64,000 bases of DNA from BM003 sp963699835. Lineage in GTDB: Bacteria; Pseudomonadota; Gammaproteobacteria; Steroidobacterales; BM003. The notes under the pieces are model-generated. The model saw nothing but the letters and a program-made list of their open reading frames with translations. It had not been told where the DNA came from and did not search any database. Positions 10,856-20,878 of this stretch are shown one piece after another (positions within the stretch are counted from its first letter, which is position 1; every line of letters begins with the position of its first letter). The position numbers and the translations under genes are program-made. Location of the stretch: contig CAVOVJ010000008.1 of the NCBI GenBank assembly GCA_963699835.1, positions 62,001 to 126,000 of the forward strand, read 5' to 3'.

Positions 10856-10883
10856 GGGCCGGAGTTCGCTCCGGCCCTTTTTT
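10856..10883 (+). terminator. Intrinsic terminator after decaheme cytochrome
   Basis: A nine-base-pair stem GGGCCGGAG/CTCCGGCCC closes a TTCG tetraloop and is followed by six T. It lies 46 bases after the cytochrome stop, so the downstream CRTAC1-like gene probably needs its own promoter. A smaller hairpin (CCCGGC-TC-GCCGGG, about 10828) lies just upstream. Confidence 0.93.
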
Positions 10884-10990
10884 GTCGCCACCCACTGCCG
10901 AGATACCTTTTTCGGAATTCGCGGCAACCTGCTGTTGCGGATCAGAGGACGGCTCTATCATGGTTGCGACGAACGCTGCCGGAATGCCCG

Positions 10991-12686
10991 ATGAAGACAC
11001 GGACGAATCGGTGTTGTCGCTGTTGCCGTATACTGGCAGCGCTCGCCAGTGGATGTGGACCGAAGCAGCCCTCCCCCGCCTGGCGCTCAGCTTTTCACCG
11101 ATATCACCGCGCAGTCCGGAGTCGATTTCCAGCATCGCTCCGGCCTCGACGGAAGTTTTCGCATCGCGCAGATTAGCGGGTTCGGGCATAGCAGTTTTCG
11201 ATGCCGACAACGATGCCGATCTGGACATCTTCCTGGTCAACGGCGAGTCGTTGCCGAATCGGCTTTTTCTCCAGACGCACCGGGACGCTTCGAGGACACG
11301 ACCGATTCAGCGGGACTGGGCGATACCGGTTACGGCATGGGCGCGGCCATCGGCGATATCGACAACGACGGCGACCTCGATCTGTTTGTCAGCAATATCG
11401 GTGCGGATCGACTTTATCGAACGACGGAGCGGGTCGTTTTACCGACATCAGCGACAGCGCTCGCCGACGACCCCGGAACCTGGTCGACTTCGGCAGCAAT
11501 GTTCGACTACGATCGCGACGGCGATCTCGATCTCTATGTCGCCAGCTACGTCGACGAAAATCCACCGCGACAATGCCGCAGCCAGGGCGGACGCCCGGAT
11601 TTCTGCGGACCATCTGCTTACCCTGGCGTGGCGGACCGCTTGCTGCGCAACGACGGCGGACACCTTCATCGACGTATCGCAAGACAAGCGGTATTGCCCG
11701 AGTACGCGGCCGCGGCCTCGGACTGGTCGTCCACGATTTCGACGGCAATGGCTGGCCGGATATTTTTGTGGCTAACGACGGCGAAGCCAATAACCTCTGG
11801 CTAAATTCAGGTGAAGGCCTGTTCGAAGATCACGCGGTGCGTGCAGGCGTCGCCTACAACATGTTCGGCAAAGCCGAGGCCAGCATGGGGGTCGCGCTCG
11901 GCGACACCGACGGCAACGGCAGTCTGGATTTGTTTGTGACCCATCTCAGTAGCGAAACGAACACCCTGTATGGCGGCGGCGGCGCCGAAAATATGCTCGA
12001 CAAGACCGCGGCTTCGGGACTGGGGGCGGCCAGCCTGCCGTATACCGGTTTTGGAACTGCAATGTTCGACCTGGAACTGGATGGGGATCTCGATATTGCA
12101 GTTGCCAACGGGCGTGTCTCTTTGAGTCCCGAATACGATAAGACGGCCGCCAGCGATCATATCGATACCGACGAGGTCGCCTATTACGTCGCGGGCTACG
12201 GCGAACCCGACCAGGTTTTCGTCAACGATGGAACCGGACGATTCGAAGCGGGTTGCCCGGATGCCGGGCCGTTTTGCAACGAACCCAGCGTAGCTCGTGG
12301 TCTTATCGCGGTCGACATCGATGGCGACGGTGACCTTGACCTGCTTACAACCCGCTCCAACGGCAGTGCGCGAATCTATCGCAACGATGCACCGCGCGCC
12401 GGAGACTGGCTATCGGTGCGCGCACTTGATCGAACCGGCGCCACGATGCAATCGGTGCAGTCGTCGAATTGAACGGCGCGCGGCAAGCACCCAGATTCGT
12501 CCGGTGCAGCACAGCAGCAGTTACCTGAGCAGCGCCGATGCACGTGTTCATTTCGGCGTGCCGCCGCAGTATGCAGTCACTGCACTGACGGTGACCTGGC
12601 CCGACGGCAAACGTGAGCGATTCGAGGTGGACGGACTGAATCAAGAATTGACGGTACGGCAGGGCACAGGTGCGTCGATCCAGTGA
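10991..12686 (+). pseudogene. CRTAC1-like FG-GAP/ASPIC-UnbV lipoprotein, many frame breaks
   Basis: Reading from the ATG at 10991 gives a lipoprotein signal ending LAALASGC. Several FG-GAP/VCBS blades follow with calcium loops of the form DxDxDGxxD: FDADNDADLDIFLVNG, IGDIDNDGDLDLFVSN, FDYDRDGDLDLYVAS, HDFDGNGWPDIFVAND, GDTDGNGSLDLFVTHL, VDIDGDGDLDLLTT. The C-terminus is an ASPIC/UnbV domain (SSYLSSADARVHFGV, VTWPDGKRERFEV). The frame changes about nine times (near 11082, 11180, 11275, 11425, 11460, 11655, 11695, 12450, 12500). Each segment keeps family motifs and no segment is missing, so the protein is recoverable on paper. Either a poorly polished stretch or a recently decayed gene. CRTAC1-type proteins are secreted beta-propellers of unclear function. 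Confidence 0.8.
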
Positions 12687-13060
12687 GGTGCTCGGAATTA
12701 CAGTCGGCGCAATCAAACGGGCCAGTTGCGATACCTGAGCCGGCATTAGCGCCGACCGGCCCCGGCTCGCCACCGCGCAACAGGACGAGCGCGGCGAGTC
12801 CATGCCACGACCGGTTGCGCGGTTCAGCGCAAAAAGCGCCGATATCGGCAACTTTGCCTGCAACAAAACGGCACAGAGTATCGCGGCGGGTAAAGGTTCG
12901 CCGCGATTCGATCGCAGCGGCTGCACGCCGGTCAACCCGCGTTAATATGTTTGTGCCCGATCCATCGGGAAAACCGGTGACCTGGCGAGTCAGGGCTCGT
13001 GTAACCGCGGCTCAAATAACGAACTAAATGCAATGTTCCGGACCGAGGAACCCGAAATAC
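12687..13060. other. Intergenic, CRTAC1-like to TPR gene
   Basis: 374 bases with no gene or RNA I can support. The TPR gene start at 13061 has GAGGA about ten bases upstream. No terminator-like hairpin was seen. Confidence 0.4.
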
Positions 13061-14720
13061 ATGACTCCAGTCAAACGCCCGAACTCATTTTTAATCGCCG
13101 CTCTGCTGGTCATGGCCGCGGCAATGGCGTGGTGGCTCTTGCGGCCCGGTATTCCAGCACCGCCGCAACCGGACCTGAGCGGCAGCGAACCCCGTGTCGC
13201 GGAAAAACTGACCCGCCTGAGCCAGGCAGTCAGCGCTGACAACGACAATCCCGACGTTTGGGGCAGACTGGGTTCGATGTACCTTGCGAGCGGCTTGGAC
13301 GGCGAGGCTCTGGATTGTTTCACCGTGGCGATGGAGCTGGCGCCGCGCGATTTTCGCTGGCCATATCTCAGCGGTTATGCGCTGCGCGACCGGAATCCCG
13401 ATGCCGCCCTGGCAAGTTTTGAAGCGGCAGAGCGCCTGAACGACAACTATGCCGCATTGCACTTGCGCAAGGCCGATCTGTTGTTACGGCTGGATCGCAG
13501 CGACGAAGCCGCAGCTGAATACCGGCACAGCCTCGACCTCGATCCGCGATCGAGCCATGCAAGGCTGGGCCTGGCGAGGATCGCATTGCTGGAGAACCGT
13601 CCCGAGCAGGCGCTGGACCTGTTACAGCAGGCACTGCAACGGCAACCCGGTCACTGGGAGGTCGCACGCGCGCTCGCGCAGACATATGCCGCACTGGGAA
13701 ATGTCGACGAAGCGCGAAGACTCAACGCGCGGATCGGCCCGACCCAGGTAGCGACAGAGCCGGACGATCCGGTCGTGGCCGCGGTGTGGCAGGGAGCGGT
13801 TGACTCGAATACGATGCTGGTACGCGGAGCAGATGCTCTTTTCAGCGGCCAACCCGAGCAGGCGGTGGCAGAGTTTCGAAGAGGTTGTCGCGCTGCGCCC
13901 GGACTCTGCCGAGCATCATCGCTGGCTCGCGGATGCCTATGCCGCGAGCGGACGTGGTGCGGATGCACAGGTATCCTATGAACGCGCGCTGGCCATTGAT
14001 CCCGAATCGATACCGGCGCTAATGGGTCTGGGCGCTATCTCAGCTCGCGAACGGTCAGTTACCGGGAGGCCCACCGCAATCTGCAACGCGCCGTCGAACT
14101 GGACGACAGAGAGGCCATGGCCAACTTTCTGCTCGGATCGGCGCAGGAAGTAAATGGCGAAACCGAGTCTTGCGGCAAGTCCTACCGCGCGGCAGACCAG
14201 GCTGGATTCGAGTTGACCGCGGCCTGGGCGGGTCTTGCCCGTACCGCGAAACCAGCGACAGAGACGCGCCACTGCCGCGTGGGAACGGGTCGTCGAGCAG
14301 GCACCGCCGACCGCGCGGCTCGCCAGCGCCTCGTTAGCCTGCAGCTCTCGGGCGGTGACTATGCCGCAGCAATTGAGACCCTTGAACGAGGCCTGGAATT
14401 CTACCCCGACGACGTCGATGCCTCGCGCCAGCTCGCCTGGGAACTGGCCACCGCGCCCGACGCGGAGCCTGAGAGATGCAGTCGAAGCCCGCCGCCTTGC
14501 CGAATTCGCATTTTCGCAGAACGCCGGCAACCCGCTTGCCAACGACACGCTCGCGGCCGCGATGGCGGAGAGTGGAATCTACTCGAGGCCGTCGGCGTTG
14601 GCGGAAACCGCACTTAAGTTACTGCAGGACGAAGAAGACAAGCTACGCGGCGCAATTATCGAAAGACGCGATTTGTATCTCGCGAGCCAACCGTACAGAC
14701 AGACCGCCCCGTCCGATTGA
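13061..14720 (+). pseudogene. Membrane-anchored TPR protein, several frame breaks
   Basis: The ATG at 13061 gives an N-terminal membrane anchor (FLIAALLVMAAAMAWWLL, about residues 8-26) and then TPR units: NPDVWGRLGSMYLASG, YAALHLRKADLLLRLD, SHARLGLARIALLENR, HWEVARALAQTYAALG, AEHHRWLADAYAASGR, and a final stretch ending LYLASQPYRQTAPSD. The frame breaks near 13885, 14040, 14255, 14320, 14475 and 14590, and TPR spacing resumes each time. It lies downstream of the CRTAC1-like gene, a pairing also seen in other genomes, where TPR and ASPIC domains often occur together. Probably a periplasmic scaffold; partner unknown. Confidence 0.75.
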
Positions 14721-14830
14721 GCCGAAAATGACAACGTTTTTCCTGGTTACACGGTCAGATGGCATCATTTACCGTCGATCACGAGTGCTCGCCTCGCGAA
14801 CCCTGTCGGACACAGTCAGCCGACACCTGG

Positions 14831-15967
14831 CTACAAACCCATCGCGGTTTCCGCAATCAGCATGTCAACGACCGCATTGAGGGCGTCGCGGCGTTCGGCA
14901 CCATCCGCGATATGCTTGTTGAAAACTTCCAGCTGACGATGCGCGCTGGTGCCGCGATCGAGAATTCGCAACGCGTTGTTAACGTCCTCGCTGCATCCCA
15001 GCGACGTAGCGTCTTCCTTGATCATCTCCAGCAGTTCGCTCATCAACTCCCGGACCGGCAATACCCGCTGCCGCGCCAGATCGATCATCCCTTCATCGAA
15101 GCTGTAACGCATCGCGCGCCAGCGGTTTTCCTCGATTAGCATATCGGCGTAATGACGCCATCTCTGGTTGTGCGAACGCAGCCGATACAACATGCGCAGG
15201 ATACAGACGATCAGCGCGGTCAATGCAATCGCATCGTCGATACGCGTGCACACATCCATCACCCGGGTCTCGAGCGTCGGAAAGCGCGCACTCGGGCGCA
15301 GGTCCCACCACAGCTTGGTCGTGTCCGAGATCAGACCGGCGTTGATCAATACCTTCACATGACGCTCGTATTCGCCATAACTGTGAAAACGCTCGGGGAG
15401 TCCGGTGCGTGGCAGTGCGCCGAACACCGTAAGTCGATACGACTTGAGCCCGGTATCCTCGCCGCGCCAGAACGGCGACGAGCAGGACAGTGCAAGCAGA
15501 TGGGGGAGGAAATAGGTCATCTGGTTCAGCAGGTCTATGCGCAACTCGTCGTCTTCGATGCCGACATGTACGTGCATTCCGCAGATCAGGAGTCTTCGCG
15601 CCGCCGCCTGCATTTCGCGCGATAGCGTTTCGTATCTCTCTTTCGGCGTGTATTTCTGATCCAGCCATTGACCGAATGGGTGGGTCGAAGCGGCAATCGG
15701 CGCGAGCCCATGGCGGCCTGCGACCTCGACTATCACCCGCCGCAGCCTGCTGAGGTCGTGCCGCACTTCCTGCACATTGCGACAGACTTTCGTGCCCACC
15801 TCGATCTGCGACCTTAAATATTCGGAGGTCACACGATCTTCGCAGAGCCGCCCCGCTTCATCCCAGATTTCGGCAGGCGGGTCCGGCGCGAGGTCGCGTG
15901 TCTCACGATCTACGAGGAGATATTCTTCCTCTACACCCAGCGTAAACGACGGCGCATTCAGGCTCAT
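14831..15967 (-). CDS. Carboxylate-amine ligase, GCS2/YbdK family
   Basis: 378 residues, intact. It belongs to the glutamate-cysteine ligase 2 family, which joins a carboxylate to an amine using ATP; YbdK itself has weak gamma-glutamylcysteine activity. Visible signatures: FTLGVEEEYLLVD at the N-terminus, SQIEVGTKVC, CGMHVHVGI (about 129-137), SSPFWRGEDTGLKSYR and WWDLRPSARFPTLETRVMDV. ATG at 15967 overlaps the stop of the upstream amidohydrolase gene by four bases, so the pair is coupled. The pairing of a GCS2-type ligase with an N-formylglutamate amidohydrolase is recurrent in Proteobacteria; the true substrate is not evident here. Confidence 0.9.
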   Translation of the reverse strand: MSLNAPSFTLGVEEEYLLVDRETRDLAPDPPAEIWDEAGRLCEDRVTSEYLRSQIEVGTKVCRNVQEVRHDLSRLRRVIVEVAGRHGLAPIAASTHPFGQWLDQKYTPKERYETLSREMQAAARRLLICGMHVHVGIEDDELRIDLLNQMTYFLPHLLALSCSSPFWRGEDTGLKSYRLTVFGALPRTGLPERFHSYGEYERHVKVLINAGLISDTTKLWWDLRPSARFPTLETRVMDVCTRIDDAIALTALIVCILRMLYRLRSHNQRWRHYADMLIEENRWRAMRYSFDEGMIDLARQRVLPVRELMSELLEMIKEDATSLGCSEDVNNALRILDRGTSAHRQLEVFNKHIADGAERRDALNAVVDMLIAETAMGL

Positions 15968-16767
15968 ATCAGGTTCTCCCTATGTCGCGGACGATACAGG
16001 CCGTCGTTGGCGAGAATATCCGCTAGCACTTTGCCAAGTAGCCGGCTCCACTGCGCGACGCCGTCCGGCGAGCGCACCAGGTCCTGTCGTATCTCAATCG
16101 AGACGCAGGGCAATCCCGCCTCCTCGCCGTGATGATCGATCGTGAAATCGGCCGGGTGTTTTCCCGAGTAAGGCTTATTGTCGCCGACCACGACACCCCT
16201 GTCGCGCAGTCCGCAAATCAATGGAACCGGAATACGCGGATCCTTGTCCCACAACACTCCGATTTCCCACGGCCTGGCGCGGCTGTCAAAATACGGCGTG
16301 AAACTATGGACCGCTATCAGTGCGGGAGTGCGCCCGGACAACCGGTATTTGTCAAGCTGCGCCTCGATCGCCTGGTGATATGGCCAGTAGATCTCGTGTT
16401 CGCGCAGCGCCTTAGCGGCCCCATCCAGGTCGCGGTTACCCGCCACGATGTCACCGTCGCTCACCGCCAGAAAAGCGGTGGGATCGTCCAGCGCACGATT
16501 GCAATCGACGACGAGGCGCGAGAATCCGGCAAGCACGGCCGGTGCATCCAGAATACACGCGAGGCCGCGAGTCAGTTCGGCGGCTCCGATGTCGCAGGCA
16601 ATGTGGCGGTCGAGCGCAGCCTCGGGCAGGCCAAGATTGTCGAGCGCGGCGGGAATCGCGCGGCTGGCATGATCGCAAACCAGCAAAGCGGTACTGGCAG
16701 CGTCGGCATTGAGGATTTCAAACGGGGCCGGGTCAGCGGGTCCCAGCAGCGCCGATCCGGATCGCAT
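15964..16767 (-). CDS. N-formylglutamate amidohydrolase family protein
   Basis: 267 residues from the ATG at 16767; a TTG at 16821 would add 18 residues without a better ribosome site. The family hydrolyses N-formyl-glutamate (last step of one histidine-degradation route) or related acyl-glutamates. Signatures: LLVCDHASRAIP (about 29-40), VDCNRAL, HSFTPYF, IGVLWDKD, VGDNKPYSG and HHGEEAGLPCVSIEIRQD. No hut genes are nearby; the tight coupling to the GCS2-type ligase suggests the pair acts on one gamma-glutamyl-like metabolite. Intact. Confidence 0.88.
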   Translation of the reverse strand: MRSGSALLGPADPAPFEILNADAASTALLVCDHASRAIPAALDNLGLPEAALDRHIACDIGAAELTRGLACILDAPAVLAGFSRLVVDCNRALDDPTAFLAVSDGDIVAGNRDLDGAAKALREHEIYWPYHQAIEAQLDKYRLSGRTPALIAVHSFTPYFDSRARPWEIGVLWDKDPRIPVPLICGLRDRGVVVGDNKPYSGKHPADFTIDHHGEEAGLPCVSIEIRQDLVRSPDGVAQWSRLLGKVLADILANDGLYRPRHRENLI

Positions 16768-16952
16768 TGCGATCGGGTCGCTGTATTCGTCGGTCCGCGA
16801 TTTCGAGGTTTTATTCTGCAAGACGCGACCATTGGCAGGTACGAGACCCGTCAGAGCTTAATCCGCGCCCGGGGCTGCTGCAAGCGCGACCGAACCGGGT
16901 TTGCGGCGCCAGCGGCGCACCGGTGCGCGGCGACGACGCGCCCGCGCGACAC

Positions 16953-19900
16953 TCAGGCCAGTCGTAATGTATTACGACGCAAGCGCCGGCTGAACCGGTC
17001 GAAGTCTTTTACCGGCTCGGGGCGAGCGATGTAAAACCCCTGTGCATAATCGACACCGATGTCCGACAACTCGTTCAGAATGGCCCGGGTCTCGACGCGC
17101 TCCGCAACGGTGCGAATACCGAGCGCCTCGGCCACCTGGCCGATTGCCTCGAGCATGCGCCTGTCGACGTTGTCGTTGTGGACATTGGCAACGAAATGGC
17201 CATCGATCTTCAGGTAGTCGACCGGCAAGTTCTTCAAATATGCGAATGAAGACAGGCCGCTGCCGAAATCGTCTAGGGCAAACTGGCAACCCATGCTCTT
17301 GAGCTCATGCATGAAGCGCGCCACATTGCCGAGGTTGGCAATAGCGGCGGTCTCGGTTATCTCAAAGCACAGGGCGTGCGGCGGCAGGTGTTCGGCCGCA
17401 ATCTGTCGCGCCACGTCTTCGAGAAACGACACATCGCTGAGTGAAGTACCGGACAGGTTTATCGCCAGCGTATAACCTGCCTCTCCCGTCGCATTGCGCG
17501 AGCGGTCAGCCAGGATCAGCGCCTGCTCTATCACCCAGCGGTCCAGCGAAGGCATCAGATTGTAGCGCTCGGCTGCGGGAATGAAGGCCGACGGCTGAAT
17601 AAGGTCGCCATCCTCCCCACGCATGCGCAACAACAATTCGTAATGACCGCCGAAGCTCTCTTCGGTATCGACCGGAACGATCGGTTGAAAGTAGAGTTCG
17701 AGGCGATTCTTGTTCAACGGCACTGGTGATTTGCGACACCCACAGCATTTCGCGTTGGTGGGCATCGCTATCGCTGCTCTGGTAAACATGAACCCGGTTG
17801 CGGCCCGCTTCTTTCGCTGCATAACAGGCCACGTCCGCCGCGCTAAGCACATTCGACGTTGTCGCCGAGGTCGAGTCGATCGCCACCAGCCCGATGCTCG
17901 CACTGACATTGATTGCCCGCTCCTGCCAGTTGAAGCGCAAGGCGCGCACCGCTTCACACAATTGCTCGGCGACTCGCATCCCCTTCTCGAGCTTGCAGTG
18001 CTTGAGGAGTATTCCGAATTCGTCTCCGCCGAGGCGCGCTACCGCATCGGTGCTTTCAACGCCACCATGCAATACACCGGTAATTCTCTTCAGCAGCTGG
18101 TCGCCCGCACCGTGGCCGCACAGGTCATTGACCACCTTGAACTGATCGAGGTCCAGATAGAGCAGTACATGGCATGAATTTTGGTCACCACGACTGGCGA
18201 TCAGTGCATCGTCGATAAAACTTTCGAACTGACGCCGGTTGATCAGGCCGGTCAATTCATCATGACTGGACTGGTACGAGAGCTGGCGCCGCAGGCGCCC
18301 GTCCTGGCACAGGTCGCGGAACACCATCACCGCGCCAACGACCGCGCCATCACGATCACGTATGGGTGAGACGTTCTCATGCACAGACAATTGCTGCCCG
18401 AGACGATTGACGATGACAGAGTTCTCGCAAAGCCCAAGACTGCGGCCCTCGCGGAGGCAACGCGATACCGGATTCTCCAGCACCTGCCCGGTCAGACGGC
18501 TGTGCATCTCGAACACGGTTTCGACTGCGGCCCCCGCCGCCCGTCGCAACTCCCATTCGAGCAGTGTTTCAGCCGCAGGGTTCATGTAGTCCACTCTCCC
18601 CCGGGCATCACAGGTGATGACCGCATCGGCGATGGATTGCAGCGTGACCTGCGCCCTCTCCTTTTGCTCGAACACTTCCATCTCCGCGCGTTTACGCTCG
18701 GTGATATCAGTGATCGTGCCCTCGTAGCTGCTGATTTTGCCGTTTTCGTCATACACGGCGCGGGCATTCTCGATGACTACGATTTCGCGGCCGTCCTTGC
18801 GCCGCAGGCGATACTCGAAATTGCGTACGCTGCCGTCACGGCGCAGCCGGTCGAACAATGTCAGCCGGTCCTCCGGATTTGCGTACAGGCTGGTCAGACT
18901 GACCACCGCGCCGAATTCTTCCTCCGAGCTGTATCCGAGCATGTCGACCAGCGCGGGGTTAGCGGAAATCAGGCGCCCGTCCGCGCAGGTCTGGTAGACG
19001 CCGTCGACCACCGTTTCAAAAAGGTTGCGGTAACGAGCCTCGCTCTCGCGCATGGATTCTTCGGCGCGGCTGCGCTCTATCGCAATTGCGGCGAGGCGGG
19101 TCATGCGCTCGATAAGATCGTGTTCGCATTTCGCCGGCGCGCGCGGTTCGCCGAGATACACTGCGAAGGAACCGAGAACCGCCTGCGAGCTGGCGTGGAC
19201 CGGTGTCGAGCAACAGGCGTAGAGCCCGTGGCGCTCCGCCAAATCTCCGAGATCGCCCCATGCTGCCGAATCCTTGATATTCAGCGTATTGATCTGCCGG
19301 CCATGAAAGACCGCCCGACCACAGTCGCTGCCATCCGGGCCAATTTGCGAACCATCGATGAATTGAGTCAGGGACTGCGGCAGACTCGGGGCGGACGCCA
19401 ACCGCAGACAGCGCTTCTCGTCATCGGCAAAGTACAAGGAACAACGCGCTCCCGGATAGGCCTCCTCGAAGCCCAAAATGAGGCGGTCGAGAATACGCGG
19501 CAGCGCGACATTCTCGGCAATCAGCTCGAGGATTTCCTTGTCGATTCTGGTCAGTAGTTCTGCCCGCTTACGTTCGCTGATGTCGGTCACGCTGCCACGC
19601 ACGAGCCGGCGGTTAGACGATGGCAAACAGGCAAGGCGCACCTCGCAGGGAATCTCGCGGCCATCCGCGCCAATATGGTGCCATTCGAAAACCGGAAACT
19701 CCCCGTTCAGTGCCGCTGCGATATAGCCGCGGGCCATTCCGAACGACAACGTTCCGTCTGGCTGATGACGGGGACTGATTTCGCGCGGGCCTGCCGCGAG
19801 CAACTCCTCGCGCGACATCCCGAACAGCCGGACCGCATTCTCGTTCACGTCGGCAAAGCGTTCGGAATCCACATCGAATACCACGATCGCCTCGGGAGCG

Positions 19901-20481
19901 TGGTCGACCAGGGTCTTGTTGCGTGCCTCGCTTTCCCGCAGTTCCAGCTCGGCGTGCTTGCGCTCGGTCACATCCCGAACGCAAACGACAAAGATGTCAC
20001 GAGCGCGAAATTGCGAAGCGCTGACTGCCAGTTCGACCGGAAATTCGCTGCCGTTCCGATGCCGCGCCAGTGCTTCGTGGGCGGCGAGGTCGGCATGGGT
20101 ATCCCCGAGCGGCGCCGCGAGGGTCTCCAGGTATTCGACCCATTTTCGCTGCGCGGGACTGGGAAGCAGCAGGTCGAGGCTGCGGCCGGCGACTTCCTCG
20201 CCGCGGTAGCCAAACAAGCGCTCGCAGGTCGGGTTGACGGACTCAATCAGGCCCCAGCTGTCGACGGTCAGTATCGCGTCTTTGACATGCTTCAGAATCA
20301 GGCTGGCGCGCGACGATTCCGGGGTTGGCGCCTCGAATACACCCGATGACCCGGCGCCGGGAATCGGGTGGGACAGCTTGGCATAGGAGCGACTGACCAG
20401 CCGCAGTAACTCGGCCACGTCCAGCCCTGCGGCTTCATTCCCGCCGGCAAGCTCCAGTTGTTTTTTTAGTAAGTCGTGCAT
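16953..20481 (-). CDS. PAS-PAS-GAF-PAS-PAS-GGDEF-EAL c-di-GMP protein (one frame break)
   Basis: Start taken at the ATG at 20481 (MHDLLKKQLELAGG); longer starts add poorly conserved sequence. Domain order from the N-terminus: two PAS (about 60-310), GAF (about 315-480), two PAS (about 485-735), GGDEF, EAL. The cyclase motif ARLGGDEFGIL is complete (GGDEF at about 818-822), so it can probably make c-di-GMP. The frame breaks at about 17710, between AVEQ and NRLELYFQPIVPV; the EAL domain then runs to the stop at 16953 with ITETAA, LDDFGSGLSSFAYLK and YLKIDGHF. The signature EAL position reads ELL. No membrane segments, so a cytoplasmic sensor. No neighbour hints at its input. Confidence 0.88.
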
Positions 20482-20878
20482 CGGCTGCTGTCCAGGTCCA
20501 GCGCTTTTTGTTACAGCAATACGCTTACCGACCCGCATGAACAATGCGGTTTGCCGGGTTATTGCCCTGCTTTCGCGGCCGCAGAACTCGCATGCAGCGG
20601 ACGCGCTGTGCTCCCAGACTCGAATGTTAGACAGGCGTCGCCGATATCGGTGTGATGAATCTCTCGCTTTCAGCAAGAATTGGGAAAATTGTCCCGGTAT
20701 ATAATTTTTATTATTTTAAAACAGCTAATTAGGTAGTTTTTATAATTCTTTTTCTAGCTTTTGTTCTCTGTTTGGCAGGCTCTGTTCGGGCACCATCTTC
20801 CGGCTGGCGCGGCGGGCGAAAAAGGAAATGAACCCAGATCGTATGTGACCCACGGCAAGGCAGGCCGCGCCCGGAGTT
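20482..20878. other. Intergenic, typA stop to PAS/GGDEF/EAL gene
   Basis: About 400 bases. The part from 20695 to 20770 is strongly AT-rich, unlike its surroundings, and is the likely promoter region for the minus-strand c-di-GMP gene. I could not assign definite -35/-10 boxes. No terminator with a T tract follows typA. Confidence 0.4.

Noticed and set aside
16649..16665. CTGGCATG inside the amidohydrolase gene as a fourth sigma54 site
   Set aside because: The following -12 element is absent (CAAAC instead of TTGC) and it lies inside a coding region.
16915..16928. 14-base palindrome GCGCACCGGTGCGC after the EAL gene
   Set aside because: Sits in very GC-rich DNA where such palindromes arise easily; no T tract and no gene start nearby that it could control.
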